NCBI RefSeq assembly: GCF_010093535.1
Contig: NW_022985171.1
Span: 77,779 to 141,778, forward strand
DNA: 64,000 bases
Source: Lindgomyces ingoldianus
Taxonomy: Eukaryota; Ascomycota; Dothideomycetes; Pleosporales; Lindgomycetaceae
Direction: 5' to 3'
The notes below the pieces were generated by a model that saw only the letters and a list, made by a program, of their open reading frames with translations, did not search any database and had not been told where the DNA came from. This document shows positions 32,928 to 44,778 of this stretch, one piece after another; position 1 is the stretch's first letter; the number at the start of each line of letters is the position of its first letter. A program made the translations under genes and the position numbers.

Positions 32928-35900
32928 TGCGTACCTTTTAGTACAGTGGGGAAAGTCGTATAGTATCGGCTTGGCAGGCGGGGCGCCTACCTTATTACAA
33001 TTACAAACACTAGTATTATTATAGGATACTATACTAAGAAGTACTTATTAATAACAATATAAAAACTTATAAAGTAATATTAAATACTACTAGAGTACAT
33101 TACAGCATTTTAAATAAAAAAGATTAATAAACTATTTTTTAGAAAATCCTTTAACAAGGGGAAGGCTCTAAGTAGCTCTCTACTCTGCTGCAACCACTAG
33201 ACCTATGCTAGGAAAGAACCTAGACTCTACCCCTAGCCTTAGTAATAACTAGAAAAGAATTAGGTAAGGCAGCTTAAATAGTACTATATTCTATGTAGAA
33301 GTAAGTAACATGCTAAGCAGCAATGCTAATACAAGAGGCACCTACTCTAGATTATATAAATAAAGGAATACCTAAGGTAGACATAAGTATAACTAGTACT
33401 AGTCTACATAAACTTAAAAGAGTGTCTATTCCCCTAGTATCTATGTACAAACAGATACTATGTTAAGCATTAGCCTGTTAAGCACTAAGCTAGATAGTAG
33501 CTAAAAACATAGAAAGCACATAAAAATAAAGACAACACTCTAACTAGAGAACTAACAGAATGTAAAATGCTAAACTGCCTTTACTACAGCTCTAGACTAG
33601 ACTATAAACAGCTTTAATAGACAGAATGTAATAAGTGTAGAGACTGCTTCTTCTACTATTTCTAGTAAAAGGCACACTAAGCAAATAACTAGCTTCTACA
33701 GCATTACTAAGTAGAGAATTAACAATGCCTAGTAGAAGACTACATAGTTAAAGGCTATTAGAAGCATAAACTCTAGACTAACTAGATAGCAGAACAAGAA
33801 ACTATTATAAGAAATGTTAAACTAGATAAGGCTCTAGACTACAACGTTATATACTACAATGCAAAAGCATTAATAGCAGTTAGGTAAGAAATTAGCTAAA
33901 GCCTTATAATAAAGTTTACGCTAGAAGAGCGCAGAGGGACTGCCTTAATTAACAGCAGATACACGTTTACTGCTGTAGACTCTTAATAGGTAGATTACTA
34001 AGACATACTATATAGAATAAAAGATTAGCCTTTTAAAGTTTCTCTTACAGATGCGTTCTTAATTAAATTTAGAGAAAGATATATTTACCTTAAGATAGTT
34101 AAACTTAAACTTAAAACTGTAGACACCTATAATTAGAAACTTTTAAGTATACTACCTTTAAAAAGAAAATACTAAGCTATACTAGGTTACAACTAGTTGC
34201 AAAAACATAACCCTAAAATTAATTAGAAAAACATAACTATCTAAACCCTAGAACAACACGCTACTATAACTTAGTTAGCATGTTATAGAAACAACTGTCT
34301 AGTGCATAAATAAGCAAAGCAAGGAGCTAGCTAGTACCTAAAAAAGCAAAAACTAAAAAAATTCCTGTATTAAAAACTTAAGGCTAGAATAATTAGAATA
34401 ATAAAAAAAGAACTTAAAAAAACTACACTTAAAAAAATACTTTATAATTAAGAAATTAAAAAGGCTAGAATATATTAAATAGCGTAATAACTAAAACTTA
34501 TAATTTCTAAAGAATACAGAGGCTATTAGAACATGTTTAAAACCTCTAAAGATCTAGGAGAACTCCTACTACACTAGCTGTAGAACTACGCTATAAATTT
34601 AAAACTAAACCTACAGCTAAAGACCTACAAGCTAAGACTACTAATAAAGGTTTAGAAGAAGGCACTATAAGAATATATAGACAAAATGTTAGCACAAGGC
34701 TACATCTATAAAAGTAATAGCCTAATAGCTTTAGCAGTAGTATTTGTAAAAAAGAAAGAAGAAAAAATTAGAATCTACTAAGACTACTAAACTCTTAATA
34801 AAAACACTATATAAAACTAGTTTCCACTTTATATTATACAAGACATCTTAAACTAGTTAAAAGGAACTAAACACTTTACAAAGTTTAATGTATAAGATAA
34901 GTTTAATAAAATAAGCATTAATGTGACGACAAGCAGCACCGTTACAATTAAAAAGGTTATAAATAGATAACAGCCTTCTAAACCCTAGGCAGCTTATATA
35001 AGCTTCTTATTATGTTGTTTAGACTAACTAACGCTCTAGCTATGTTTTAATAAATAATTAACACTGCACTTAATCTATACCTAGACATATTTATGCTAGT
35101 GTATCTAGATAATGTCTTTATATACACTAAAGATAATAAAACAGACTATATAAAGAAAGTTAACTTAGTGTTAGACTAATTACAAAAATATAAACTTTAT
35201 CTACAACTTTTAAAATATAAGTTTAATGTATAGGAAACTAAATACCTTAAGTTTATTATTAATAGAGAAAAAGAAAAAATAGACTTTATAAAAGTAGAGA
35301 AAGTAATAGACTAGCTAACACTTATATGTATAAAAGAAGTTAGAGGATTCCTTAGTTTAATAGAATATGTACAATGTATAATAAAAAACTATTCTAAGAT
35401 TACATTACTACTTACTAATGCTACTGTAAAGAAAGAACTATACCTAAAGTTTATTTAAATCCTCTAGATAGAAGAAGTCTTTTAAGAACTTAAAACAGCT
35501 ATAACTAGCAAGCTAGTAATATAAATGTATAACTTACGCCTTAAAACTAAGCTTTATATAGACGTGTTCTTAAAAGCTAGAAGAGTAGTCTTCCTCTAAA
35601 AACAAAAAAATAGGTGATAGCACTTAGTAGCATATTACTTAGCAAAGTTCTCCCTTTCTAAATAACAATACAGCATTCTAGACAAAGAACTTAAAGCTAT
35701 TATAAATGCATTAAAAGCATAGAAAACTAAGCTGTAAGGAATTAAACAGCAGTTTATTGTTTTTACTAACTACACTAACCTAGTTACCTTCCTTACAACA
35801 AAAAAGTTGTTACTAATGCATGTATAATAGGCTATAGAACTAGCTTAGTTTAACTTTATAATAAAACATGTTGCAGATGCTAATAATTAACAAGCAGATG

Positions 35901-36203
35901 CTCTAAGCTAGCGTGCTAACTACTTTAAAGAAGAAGAGGAGGGTATAGAAGAATTTATAATATTTAAGAAAATAGATAAAGAATTAGTCTACAACAGACT
36001 AGGTCGATAAGAGACAATGTGCTCTCTTATAATAGTAGAGCAAGAGTAGAAAAACCTTATTAGAGAATATTATAAGGCTTCTATGTTTAGACACCTAGGA
36101 ATTAGAACACTTTAGAAAAAGATTAAAGCTATAATTCTACGCAATGTTCTAAGACTAAAATAGTTGTGCATAGAGATTCTCTAAGAATGCAACATATGTA
36201 ATA

Positions 36204-36258
36204 NNNNNNNNNNNNNNNNNNNNNNNNNNNNNNNNNNNNNNNNNNNNNNNNNNNNNNN
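36204..36258. other. assembly gap (55 N)
   Basis: A run of N, directly followed by a TAA/ATA microsatellite (about 36,259-36,281) within the integrase region of element B. The low-complexity tract probably caused the gap. Confidence 0.95.
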
Positions 36259-36300
36259 TAATAATAATAATAATAATAATAGATTTTATTACTAGACTAC

Positions 36301-36618
36301 CGTCACGGTATCCTCCCCGGATCCCAGACATAACTGTATTAGACGCGTACTAGAGTATTATTAGTGCACGTCTAACACAAACACAACACAACATAGACAT
36401 AAACTTAAGCATAAACTACCTTAACACTAACTAAACCTAGAACAGGCTTAATTTATACCTAAAGTGCTTAGACTTTTAAGCTAAGTATTTAATTACTAAT
36501 TTCCTCTTAAACCTTTCTGTTCCTTACATAACGTCTTATACCTACTATAATACCTTACGTAGTAATTAAACTAGACCTCTATAAAGCTTTATAACCTTAC
36601 TTATGTATAATTATAACA
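36301..36618 (+). repeat. 5' LTR of element C
   Basis: Begins (C)GTCACGGTATCC and ends TTATAACA, 318 bp. The first ~70 bp keep CCCCGG and GACGCG; the inner part carries RIP changes relative to the 3' copy. Confidence 0.9.
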
Positions 36619-39600
36619 TTATGTTGTGTTAAAACTTTAGCTAAGAATAGCCTTTAAATCTAATTTAATAAGCTTAGTACTTACACAACTCTAAGCTATT
36701 AGAGTAAGCTAAAAAGCCTTTTAAAAAGTGCTTACTTTATAAAAAAGCTACTATGTTGTAAGCTTTAAAGCTTTTTAAAAAGACTTTAAAGAACAGCTTT
36801 ATGTTATTAAGTAGTCTATTTCTGCTTTAACTTTTATTATAGTAGTAGGAACTAAGAACTTACTAGCCTTAAAGCTTACCTAGAAGTCTAGAGATAGCTT
36901 AACTTCTTCCTACCTAACACTGCCTATAACTTATAACTTTTTTAACTTAGTAATAAAATCTAACTAACTCTCTAATCCCCTACTGTTTAATAAAAAACAG
37001 AAAGACCTACTTTTCTTTTTATATAAGCTCTAATATAAACTTAAAGAAAATATAAACTAATTCTCTTTTAAACACTTTTAGTTACTATATGCCTACTTTT
37101 AACTTAACTATAACATAATAGCTTTAATTAACTTACTAATAAATAAAAATATTATTAACTTAGACTAATTTATAGCGTTTTTATAAGTAACTTATAGAGA
37201 CTTAAATAAAAAGTTAACAGCTCTAAGTTACCTAAACACTTTATAATAAAGAAGAAAAAGCTTTACTTTACACTTTACTAAGTTCTGCTAACTTGCATTT
37301 AATATAGGCCTAAATAAAATAGGTCTAATTACAGCCTTATATAACTCCCTCTTAACTAAACTGTAACGCGCTATAGTAGGAGAACCCCTTTTAAATAACC
37401 TTAACGCGTATGTAAACCTAATTACTACCTATAATAATAACATAAGGTTCCTTCCTATACAAGCCCTAATACGCCTCTAAACTAGCGCAGTTGCAAATAA
37501 GGACCTTAATGTAATAAAAATTAATTTAAATTATGCTTTAGTTAGTTCTAAAAAGTGTAAAGATTATAAAAAAAAAGTTAATGCTTTAAGTGTAGTAAGT
37601 ATAGTTATATTTTCTAAAACTACTTTATTCTTTTTTCTTAAGTCTACATAAGTAGTGCTGCTAGCACTTATTAAAAATTCTTACTATTTTAATCTTATTT
37701 TTATAAGGGCTTTAACTTATATTTAAGCTTTAATTCTTCTTGCTACTCTTAACATAGCTGCAGCTATAGCAGTAGAAGCCTGTAAAAAGGCTTGTCCTAG
37801 GGCTAAGTTGCCCCTTAGGACTAATTTAACACTAGATCTCTGCTAACTTATAGGCTAAGTCCCTTACTAATAACTAGAAGTACTAAGTTAATATTTTTAT
37901 ATATTTATAATAAAAAACTATATTAGCTTTAATATAGGCTCTTATTAACTTAAAAGCAAATAGTATAAGTTATATTAATAAAGAACTAGCGTGTAAACTA
38001 AATCTTTAATTAACACTGCTTACCTAAATAATTTACCTAACTAGATTTAATAGAAAACAACTTAAAAAAGGTTTTATTTTTTGTACTATAACTATTATAA
38101 TTACTTACTAACACTATAAGAAGTAGATTAAGCTCTATGTAATAAACACAGAATATTATAACCTAATTCTAGGACAACTATAGCTGTATTAGCATAAGGT
38201 TGCTTTTAATTACTAAGAGTAAGTTTTAAACTTTAACTTTTTTTAATGCTAAAATATATACTTACACTTACACCTAAACAACACCTAAGTAGCACTTAAT
38301 ATAGAAAGTTTTTAAACTTACTTTTTAATAACTTAAAGAAGAACTACCTAAGTAAAGCTAACAAGCTAGGCCTTTTACTAAGATAAGCTATATAAAATAA
38401 TTTAACAACTACTTAAACTTAAAAAAAAAAAGCCTTTAAAAAATCTTTACTTACTTAATTTAAACATAAACTAGGACTTAAACAGTAGATAGACATCTGC
38501 TATATAAGACCTGCTTTATTTATAACTTTAGCTTAATAACTAGATTATAAAATCTACGCAGTTATAATTTCTAATATAGACTAAGCTTTAGCTCTCTAAA
38601 AACGCACTAACTTAAGGATAATAGTCCTTTAAAACTACTATAACCTGTTGCATGTTTTTTTTTAAGATAAGTTTAATAAGCTTTTAATATAACATCTATA
38701 TAATTACTAGATAACCCTTAAGCCTAGTAAACAACCTAGTTATAGGCTACTATATAGGATATTACTAAATAAATTAAAAGTGCTCTAAAAATACTTTAAT
38801 AAAAACTTAAAAAAAGAGTTTATTTAAGCTAGCTTTTTACTAGTAGTGTTACTTATACTATTTATAAAGAAACTTAGAGGTAGGCTTTAATTCTATGTTA
38901 ACTACTAAAGACTAAATGCTGTTACTATTAAAAACTAATACTTAATTTTTTTTTTACAGGAAACCCTAAGCTAACTAAGTAAAGCAAAGTATTTTATAAA
39001 GTTAGATATTATTACTGCCTTTAATAAGCTAAGGATAGTAAAAGGTAATAAGTAGCTAACAGTGTTTTAGACCTAATATAGACTATTTAAGTACCTAGTA
39101 ATGCTCTTTAGCTTAGCTAACACGCCTAGTACTTTTTAACATTTTATAAATAACTTGCTCTAACCCTACCTAGACATGTTCTGCACTATGTATATTAACA
39201 ATATTCTAATCTACAGCAATAGCCTTTTAGAGCACAAACAGCATATACGCCTAGTGCTAAAGGCTATAGAAGAAGTAGGTCTGTAACTTAATGTAAACAA
39301 ATATAAGTTCTACTAATTAAAGGTTACATATTTAGAATATGTAATCTTTATAAATAGCATCTAAATAGACCCTATTAAGGTTTAAACTATGCTAGATTAG
39401 TAATACCTAAAAAATGTAAACAATGTTTAAGCCTTTATAGAATTTGCTAACTTCTACTAATAATTTATTAACAACTTTTTATAGTAAGTAAGCCCTATAA
39501 TTACACTTACTAAGAAAAGAATTTAATTTAACTTTAACTTAAATTACTAATAGTTCTTTAACTAGCTAAAAAAAGCCTTTACTAAAGCTTTAATACTCTG

Positions 39601-41645
39601 CTACTTTAACTCTAAACTACTAATACTTGTAGAAGCTAATGCTTTAGACTACGTAGTAGTAAGAGTTCTCTCCTAGACTAAGCTAGATAGAACTATTAGG
39701 CCTATTACATACTTCTTAAAAAGAATAAGTCTTGCAGAAGGCAATTATAAAATCTATAATAAGAAATTACTTGCTATAGTACACTACTTTAAATAATAGC
39801 AACCTAAACTAGAAGGTGCAGCGCATCTAATACAGGTTCTATCTAACTATAAAAACTTATAGTACTTTATAACTATAAAATAACTTAGCTACTAATAAGC
39901 TTATTAGTTTAAATACTTATTTTATTTTAATTTTAAGATTACTTATTATCTTAGTTAAGATAAAAGAAAACTAGATGCTTTTATAAAGCAATCTTAAAAC
40001 ATTTTTACTTAAAAAAAAGCATAAAAAGCTTAACACTAAACTCTACTTTAACCTAAGCTATTTTTAGACTTTAACTTAAATAAAACAGATTAGATAATTA
40101 ATTAGATTATTACTAATAAATATCTAAATAATAAATTTATCTAAGAAACCTTAGACCTGCTCTAAAACAGCGCTAGTTAGTTAAAAAAGGTAACACTAGC
40201 TAACTATAAAAACTAAAATAGTAAGCTATATTACTATAACTAACTTATAATCTCTAATTTTAACAAACTAAGAATTAAACTACTCTAAATTATACACAAC
40301 TTGCCTGTTAGAGAACACCTAGGCAGAGAAAAGACTCTTAACCTACTACAGAGAGAGTACTACTAGCCCTGCATGTTCTATACTGTACGCTAATATGTAT
40401 TATGTTGCTATACTTGCTGTAAAGTAAAGGCCTTTTAAAAAAGGTATAATAGCCTGCTTAAACTACTTTTAATCCCTAAATAAGCTTAGAAAAACATATT
40501 AATTAATCTTATTATAGACCTACCTCTATTTAAAGAGTACATAAATATTATAGTAGTTATTAATTACTTAACTAAGTATTAACACTTAATACTATATTCC
40601 TTTATAACTGCCCCTAATATAGCCTAGTTATTCTACTAATATGTATAAGTTTACTATAGCCTGCCTAACACAATTATATTAGACAGAGGTACGCAGTTTG
40701 TCTTAGCCTTCTAGAACAAACTCTGTAAACAGCTCTAAATTATCCCTTATCTATCTACAGCTTTTTACCTAGAGACTAACAGCTAGACTAAGAACATAAA
40801 TACTATAATAAAATAAGTTCTATAAGTGTACATAAACTACTAGTAAAATAACTAGGTAAAATAGTTAGCTACAGCACAGTTTAAAGCTAATAACATAATA
40901 TTTAAATTAACATAAGTATCTCTGTTCTTAGCAAACTATAGATACTACCTTTAAATAGAATTTAAACTACTTTTAAATACCCCCTAACTAACTTATTAAT
41001 TTATATAAGTAATAGACATAAATAAACTTATTAATAAAATCTAAAATATATCTAAATATATTTATAAAAAGCTTATATAAGCTTAAGCTTTTTAATAAGA
41101 GTACATAAACTAATCCTAAACCTCTGCCTCTATGTATGTAGCTAGTAAGAAGGTCTAGCTAGACACTAGAAATATCTAAATAAACTAATAATTAAAAAAA
41201 CTTAATTAAAAGAACCTTAGCCCCTTTATAGTAGCCTATATAGTCTTATTACACGCTTACTAATTAATCCTACCTAACAGCATAAAGATACACCCTGTGT
41301 TCTATGTATTATTGCTGCGCTAAGCAGCTCTTAAATCTAACTATCTACCTAAACAGCTAAACCTGCTACCTAAACCTATTATTATAAATAACAAACTAAA
41401 ATATGTTGTAAAAGACGTTAAATAGATTTAGTTTAATAAAAAGAAATATATTTATAAATACTTTATAAAATAAACTAGATACAATAAACTGTTATAAGAA
41501 CTTGCAGAAGCCTTATAAAAGAACTCTATAGTAACTTAATTCTACGCCTAATATCTATCTAAACTAAACCTGTACCCTAATAAAGACAACTTAATGCTAG
41601 AACTACTAATGTAAAGGATTCTCTTTCTAATAAAAGAGGGGGTAC

Positions 41646-41963
41646 TGTTACAGTATCCTCCCTAGATCCTAGACATAACTATATTAGATGTGTACTAGAG
41701 TATTATTAGTGCACGTCTAACATAAACACAACATAACATAGACATAAACTTAAGCATAAACTGCCTTAACACTAACTAAACCTAAAATAGGCTTAATTTA
41801 TACTTAAAGCGCTTAGACTTCTAAGCTAAGTATTTAATTACTAATTTCCTTTTAAACCTTTCTATTCCTCACACAACGTCTTGTACCTACTATAATACCT
41901 CACGTAGTAATTAAACTAGACCTCTGTAAAGCTCTATAACCTTACTTGTGCACAATCGTGACA
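41646..41963 (+). repeat. 3' LTR of element C
   Basis: Begins TGTTACAGTATCC and ends CAATCGTGACA, 318 bp. Its outer end (about 41,870-41,963) is less mutated than the matching part of the 5' copy. Confidence 0.9.
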
Positions 41964-42071
41964 ACTACTGCTATCCTGTAAACTAGGAATAGAAAAACTT
42001 TATAATATAATAGTAGTTGCTTTAGATAAAACTATAAAGTTTCTATATACTTAGCCTTTAAAAAAGGTATA

Positions 42072-43163
42072 ACGTACTTTACAGGCAAGTTGCTTACACA
42101 CCTAAGTTGCTTACTTTTGCTAAGACCCTACTAAACTACTTTTTCTACACTAATGCATTTCTAACAACACTACTTAAACGTGCTAAAAGAACGTTAGATA
42201 TAGCTTACACTCTAAGCTTTTAAATAAAATATAAAACTCTTAAAGAAACATGCTACAGCTATGTATAAAGTCCTTTAAAAGATAATAAATAACTATAGCG
42301 CTAGATAACCTTTACAGGCTAATTCTATAGCTAACTTATAAAGGCTAGGTAATAATAAGAAGTAGGTAATTATTAAGACTATACTTAAGCTATATGCGTA
42401 AGGATTTTCTCTTAAATAGCATTTATAGCTAATATAGCTAATTCTTTACACGCTAAGCGTAATCTAGGCTATATTAGCATAAACTAGCCTAGTACATTTA
42501 AGAAGCGTTATTTAAAGCTTAAAGTAACATTTAAGCGTAGTATAACTATAAGGGAGCTCTCTGTAAGAGTCCTAGGGTAATTTAAAGTAGGTTTAGCCTT
42601 ATAGAGAATATTAAAGCTAAGTATAGCATTTAAGATAATAACACATATAACTTTAGCAAAATAGGCTTTATTATAGGCTAAATATCTATTAACTATACTT
42701 ACGCTTAAAACTTTACTTTAAGCTTTAAATAACACTTTATAAACATACTAGGCTAGTTTATGCTAATATAGCCTAGATTACGCTTAGCGCGTAAAGAATT
42801 AGCTATATTAGCTATAAATGCTATCTAAGGGGAAAATTCTTACGCATATAGCTTAAGTATAGTCTTAATAATTACCTACTCTTTGTTATTGCCTAGCTTT
42901 TATAACTTAGCTGTAGAATTAGCTTGTAAAGGTTGCCTAGTGCTATAGTTATTTATTATCTATTAAAGGACTCTATACATAGCTGCAGCACGTTTTTTTA
43001 AGAGTTTTATGTCTTATTTAAAAGCTTAGAGCTGTATCTAACGTTCTTTTAGCGCGTCTAAGTAGTGTTGTTAGGAATGCATTAGTGTAGAAAGGGTAGT
43101 TTAGTAGGGTCTTAGCAAAAGTAAGCAACTTAAGTGTGTGAGCAACTCGCCTGTGAAGTACGT
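42072..43163. mobile_element. fold-back (long inverted repeat) non-autonomous pogo-type element
   Basis: A 1,092-bp element with TA on both sides (42,070-42,071; 43,164-43,165), inserted in the integrase of element B. The left arm (about 42,072-42,556) and right arm (about 42,690-43,163) are inverted copies over ~480 bp, leaving only ~135 bp of loop. Ends ACGTACTT(T/C)ACAGGC resemble the ACGTACC ends of the pogo element at 27,667, and the right arm matches that element's right part, so it is probably its derivative. The 61-codon frame within the arm is not a gene. Confidence 0.85.
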
Positions 43164-44199
43164 TAACAGCTAAAGAATTCTTATATAAACTTAAATAAAA
43201 CATGTTTTTAGTCTATAGCTGCCTATAGATTATTATTTCTAATAGAGACAAATTATTTACAAGCAAATTCTAGAAAGTTGCTATAAGATACTTAGAGGTG
43301 GAACGCAGACTATCCACAGCCTACCACCTACAAACAGATAGACAGACTAAAAGAGCAAATGCTAAAATAAAGAAATACTTAAGAAAATATATGTCCTATA
43401 ATTAAACTAAGTAGGTAGAATAGCTTCTTATAGTATAATTAGTAATTAATATAGTAAAATTAGCTAACTATAATAAAGAAAACACTTTATAAAGCTAACT
43501 TTAGTTACTATCTCTGCTACACGCTCTATAGAAATTAACTAACAGACATGCTAAAAACTACTACTTGCCTTTTATACTTATTAAAACTACACTAAATTTT
43601 AGTAATTAAAGCTAGAACTAACTAAAAAGTAATAAAATAAAATGTAAACAAAACTTAATAAGTAAGCCTAGAGATTTAGCCTAGAGACTATGTCTGCCTT
43701 AAAACTAAGAATCTCTGTACCCCTAGACTATCTTAGAAACTTGTAGAAAAGCGTATTAGCCTATATAAAGTGTTATAGAAATAATAAGATAACTGTAAAC
43801 TTAAGCTACTAAAGAAAATGCGTATACACCTATAGTTCTATGTTTTAAAACTTAAGAAGGTATTAAAAGAAATACCTCTTTTTATAACTAGCTAAAAAGA
43901 TATAGAATTTAAGTATAAAGTTAAATAAATACTTAATGCTTAAAAAGAAAAGAAATTCTTAGTAAAATAAATAGAATAGCCTACTAGCAAAAACATGTAG
44001 AAGCTTATTAAAAACCTAATAAACGTTTCTTAACTCTTCTAAGATTATTAGGCGTCTCTTCTAACTAGAACTAGCCTAGAGAAAGTTCCCTAGACTAGAA
44101 AACACTATTATTAGTAATAGAAAAGGCCGCGGCTCTATTAGATAGCTGTAATATAGAAAGTTCACAACTCTACAACACAGGTTAAGAAGAAAGAAGACT

Positions 44200-44530
44200 A
44201 TAAGTTTCTACCTTAAGTGCTTTAATCTTATCTAGTAATAAAAGGTCTTTTTTTAGATACTTTACCTTTTAATCTTCTAAGAGATTAAGCTGTTTCTAGA
44301 AATAAACCTTTTAAGCCTAAATTAAGCGCAGCTTACCTAGATAATGTTTTACCTCTTTTATGTTACGCTCTGCCTCTTGTTTTTGTTAAACATAAGCATT
44401 CTTTATCTCTTAGAGAAGTTTCTTCTGTTTCTTCTCTAGACAATCCTACGTTGCATTAGAAATAAAAGTGTTATAATAGTTTTTTTTTAAACACACTTTA
44501 CACACTTATTTAATAACATGGTTAAAACAT
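44200..44530 (-). pseudogene. antisense ORF of element B
   Basis: Minus-strand frame in the same place as in element A (between integrase and 3' LTR). It reads KCVKCV, a poly-A/Lys stretch with an apparent one-base indel, TFISNAT, then a Lys/Glu/Gln-rich coiled-coil-like segment ending KKDLLLLDKIKAL. The shared CVKCV and FISNA words with element A support a once-real accessory gene. Confidence 0.5.
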
Positions 44531-44778
44531 AGGAAAACTCTAAAAAGCAACAAAGACTGTAGAGTTACATTTTTATACAATAGAGAGGATTAAGACAAGC
44601 AATAGCGCATAAACAGCGCGCGTAGACAGACTAACAAAAGAACTAGCAGAGCATAGTTAAAGAAGAGGGATATCTGCAAAGCGTTTATAGAAGGGCACCT
44701 ACTAGATAAAAGGAAATTCTAACACTTACAACAGTATAAGCAGAACAGCAAGGACGCTAATAGAGAGAGGAGCCTATA

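Larger units (their letters stand above)
29707..32999. repeat. 223-bp solo LTR (family D) split by a hAT element
   Basis: Pieces 29,707-29,765 and 32,836-32,999 join into 223 bp after removing the hAT element and one copy of its target site. Ends are TGTAACGAGG and CCTTATTACA, with a perfect 5-bp duplication ATTAC outside (29,702-29,706; 33,000-33,004). A second copy of the same length lies inverted at 50,346-50,568. No internal domain is present, so a solo LTR is the simplest reading; a miniature inverted-repeat element is the alternative. It keeps many CpG sites, unlike its surroundings. Confidence 0.82.
36301..41963 (+). mobile_element. Ty3/gypsy LTR retrotransposon C, RIP-degraded, inserted in element B integrase
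   Basis: A 5,663-bp element with two 318-bp LTRs and a perfect 5-bp duplication ACTAC (36,296-36,300; 41,964-41,968). The plus frame shows RT (about 38,850-39,480), RNase H (about 39,600-40,000) and integrase (about 40,270-40,900, with an HHCC-type region and ILDRGTQF). In the RT core both catalytic aspartates are now Asn (YINNILIYSN, near 39,190), each one G-to-A change. It belongs to a different lineage from A and B. The host integrase motif IDFITRLP ends at its left border and resumes at its right border. Confidence 0.92.

Noticed and set aside
43018..43203. 61-codon minus-strand frame
   Set aside because: Lies within the right arm of the fold-back element and runs past its end; no protein-like signal.
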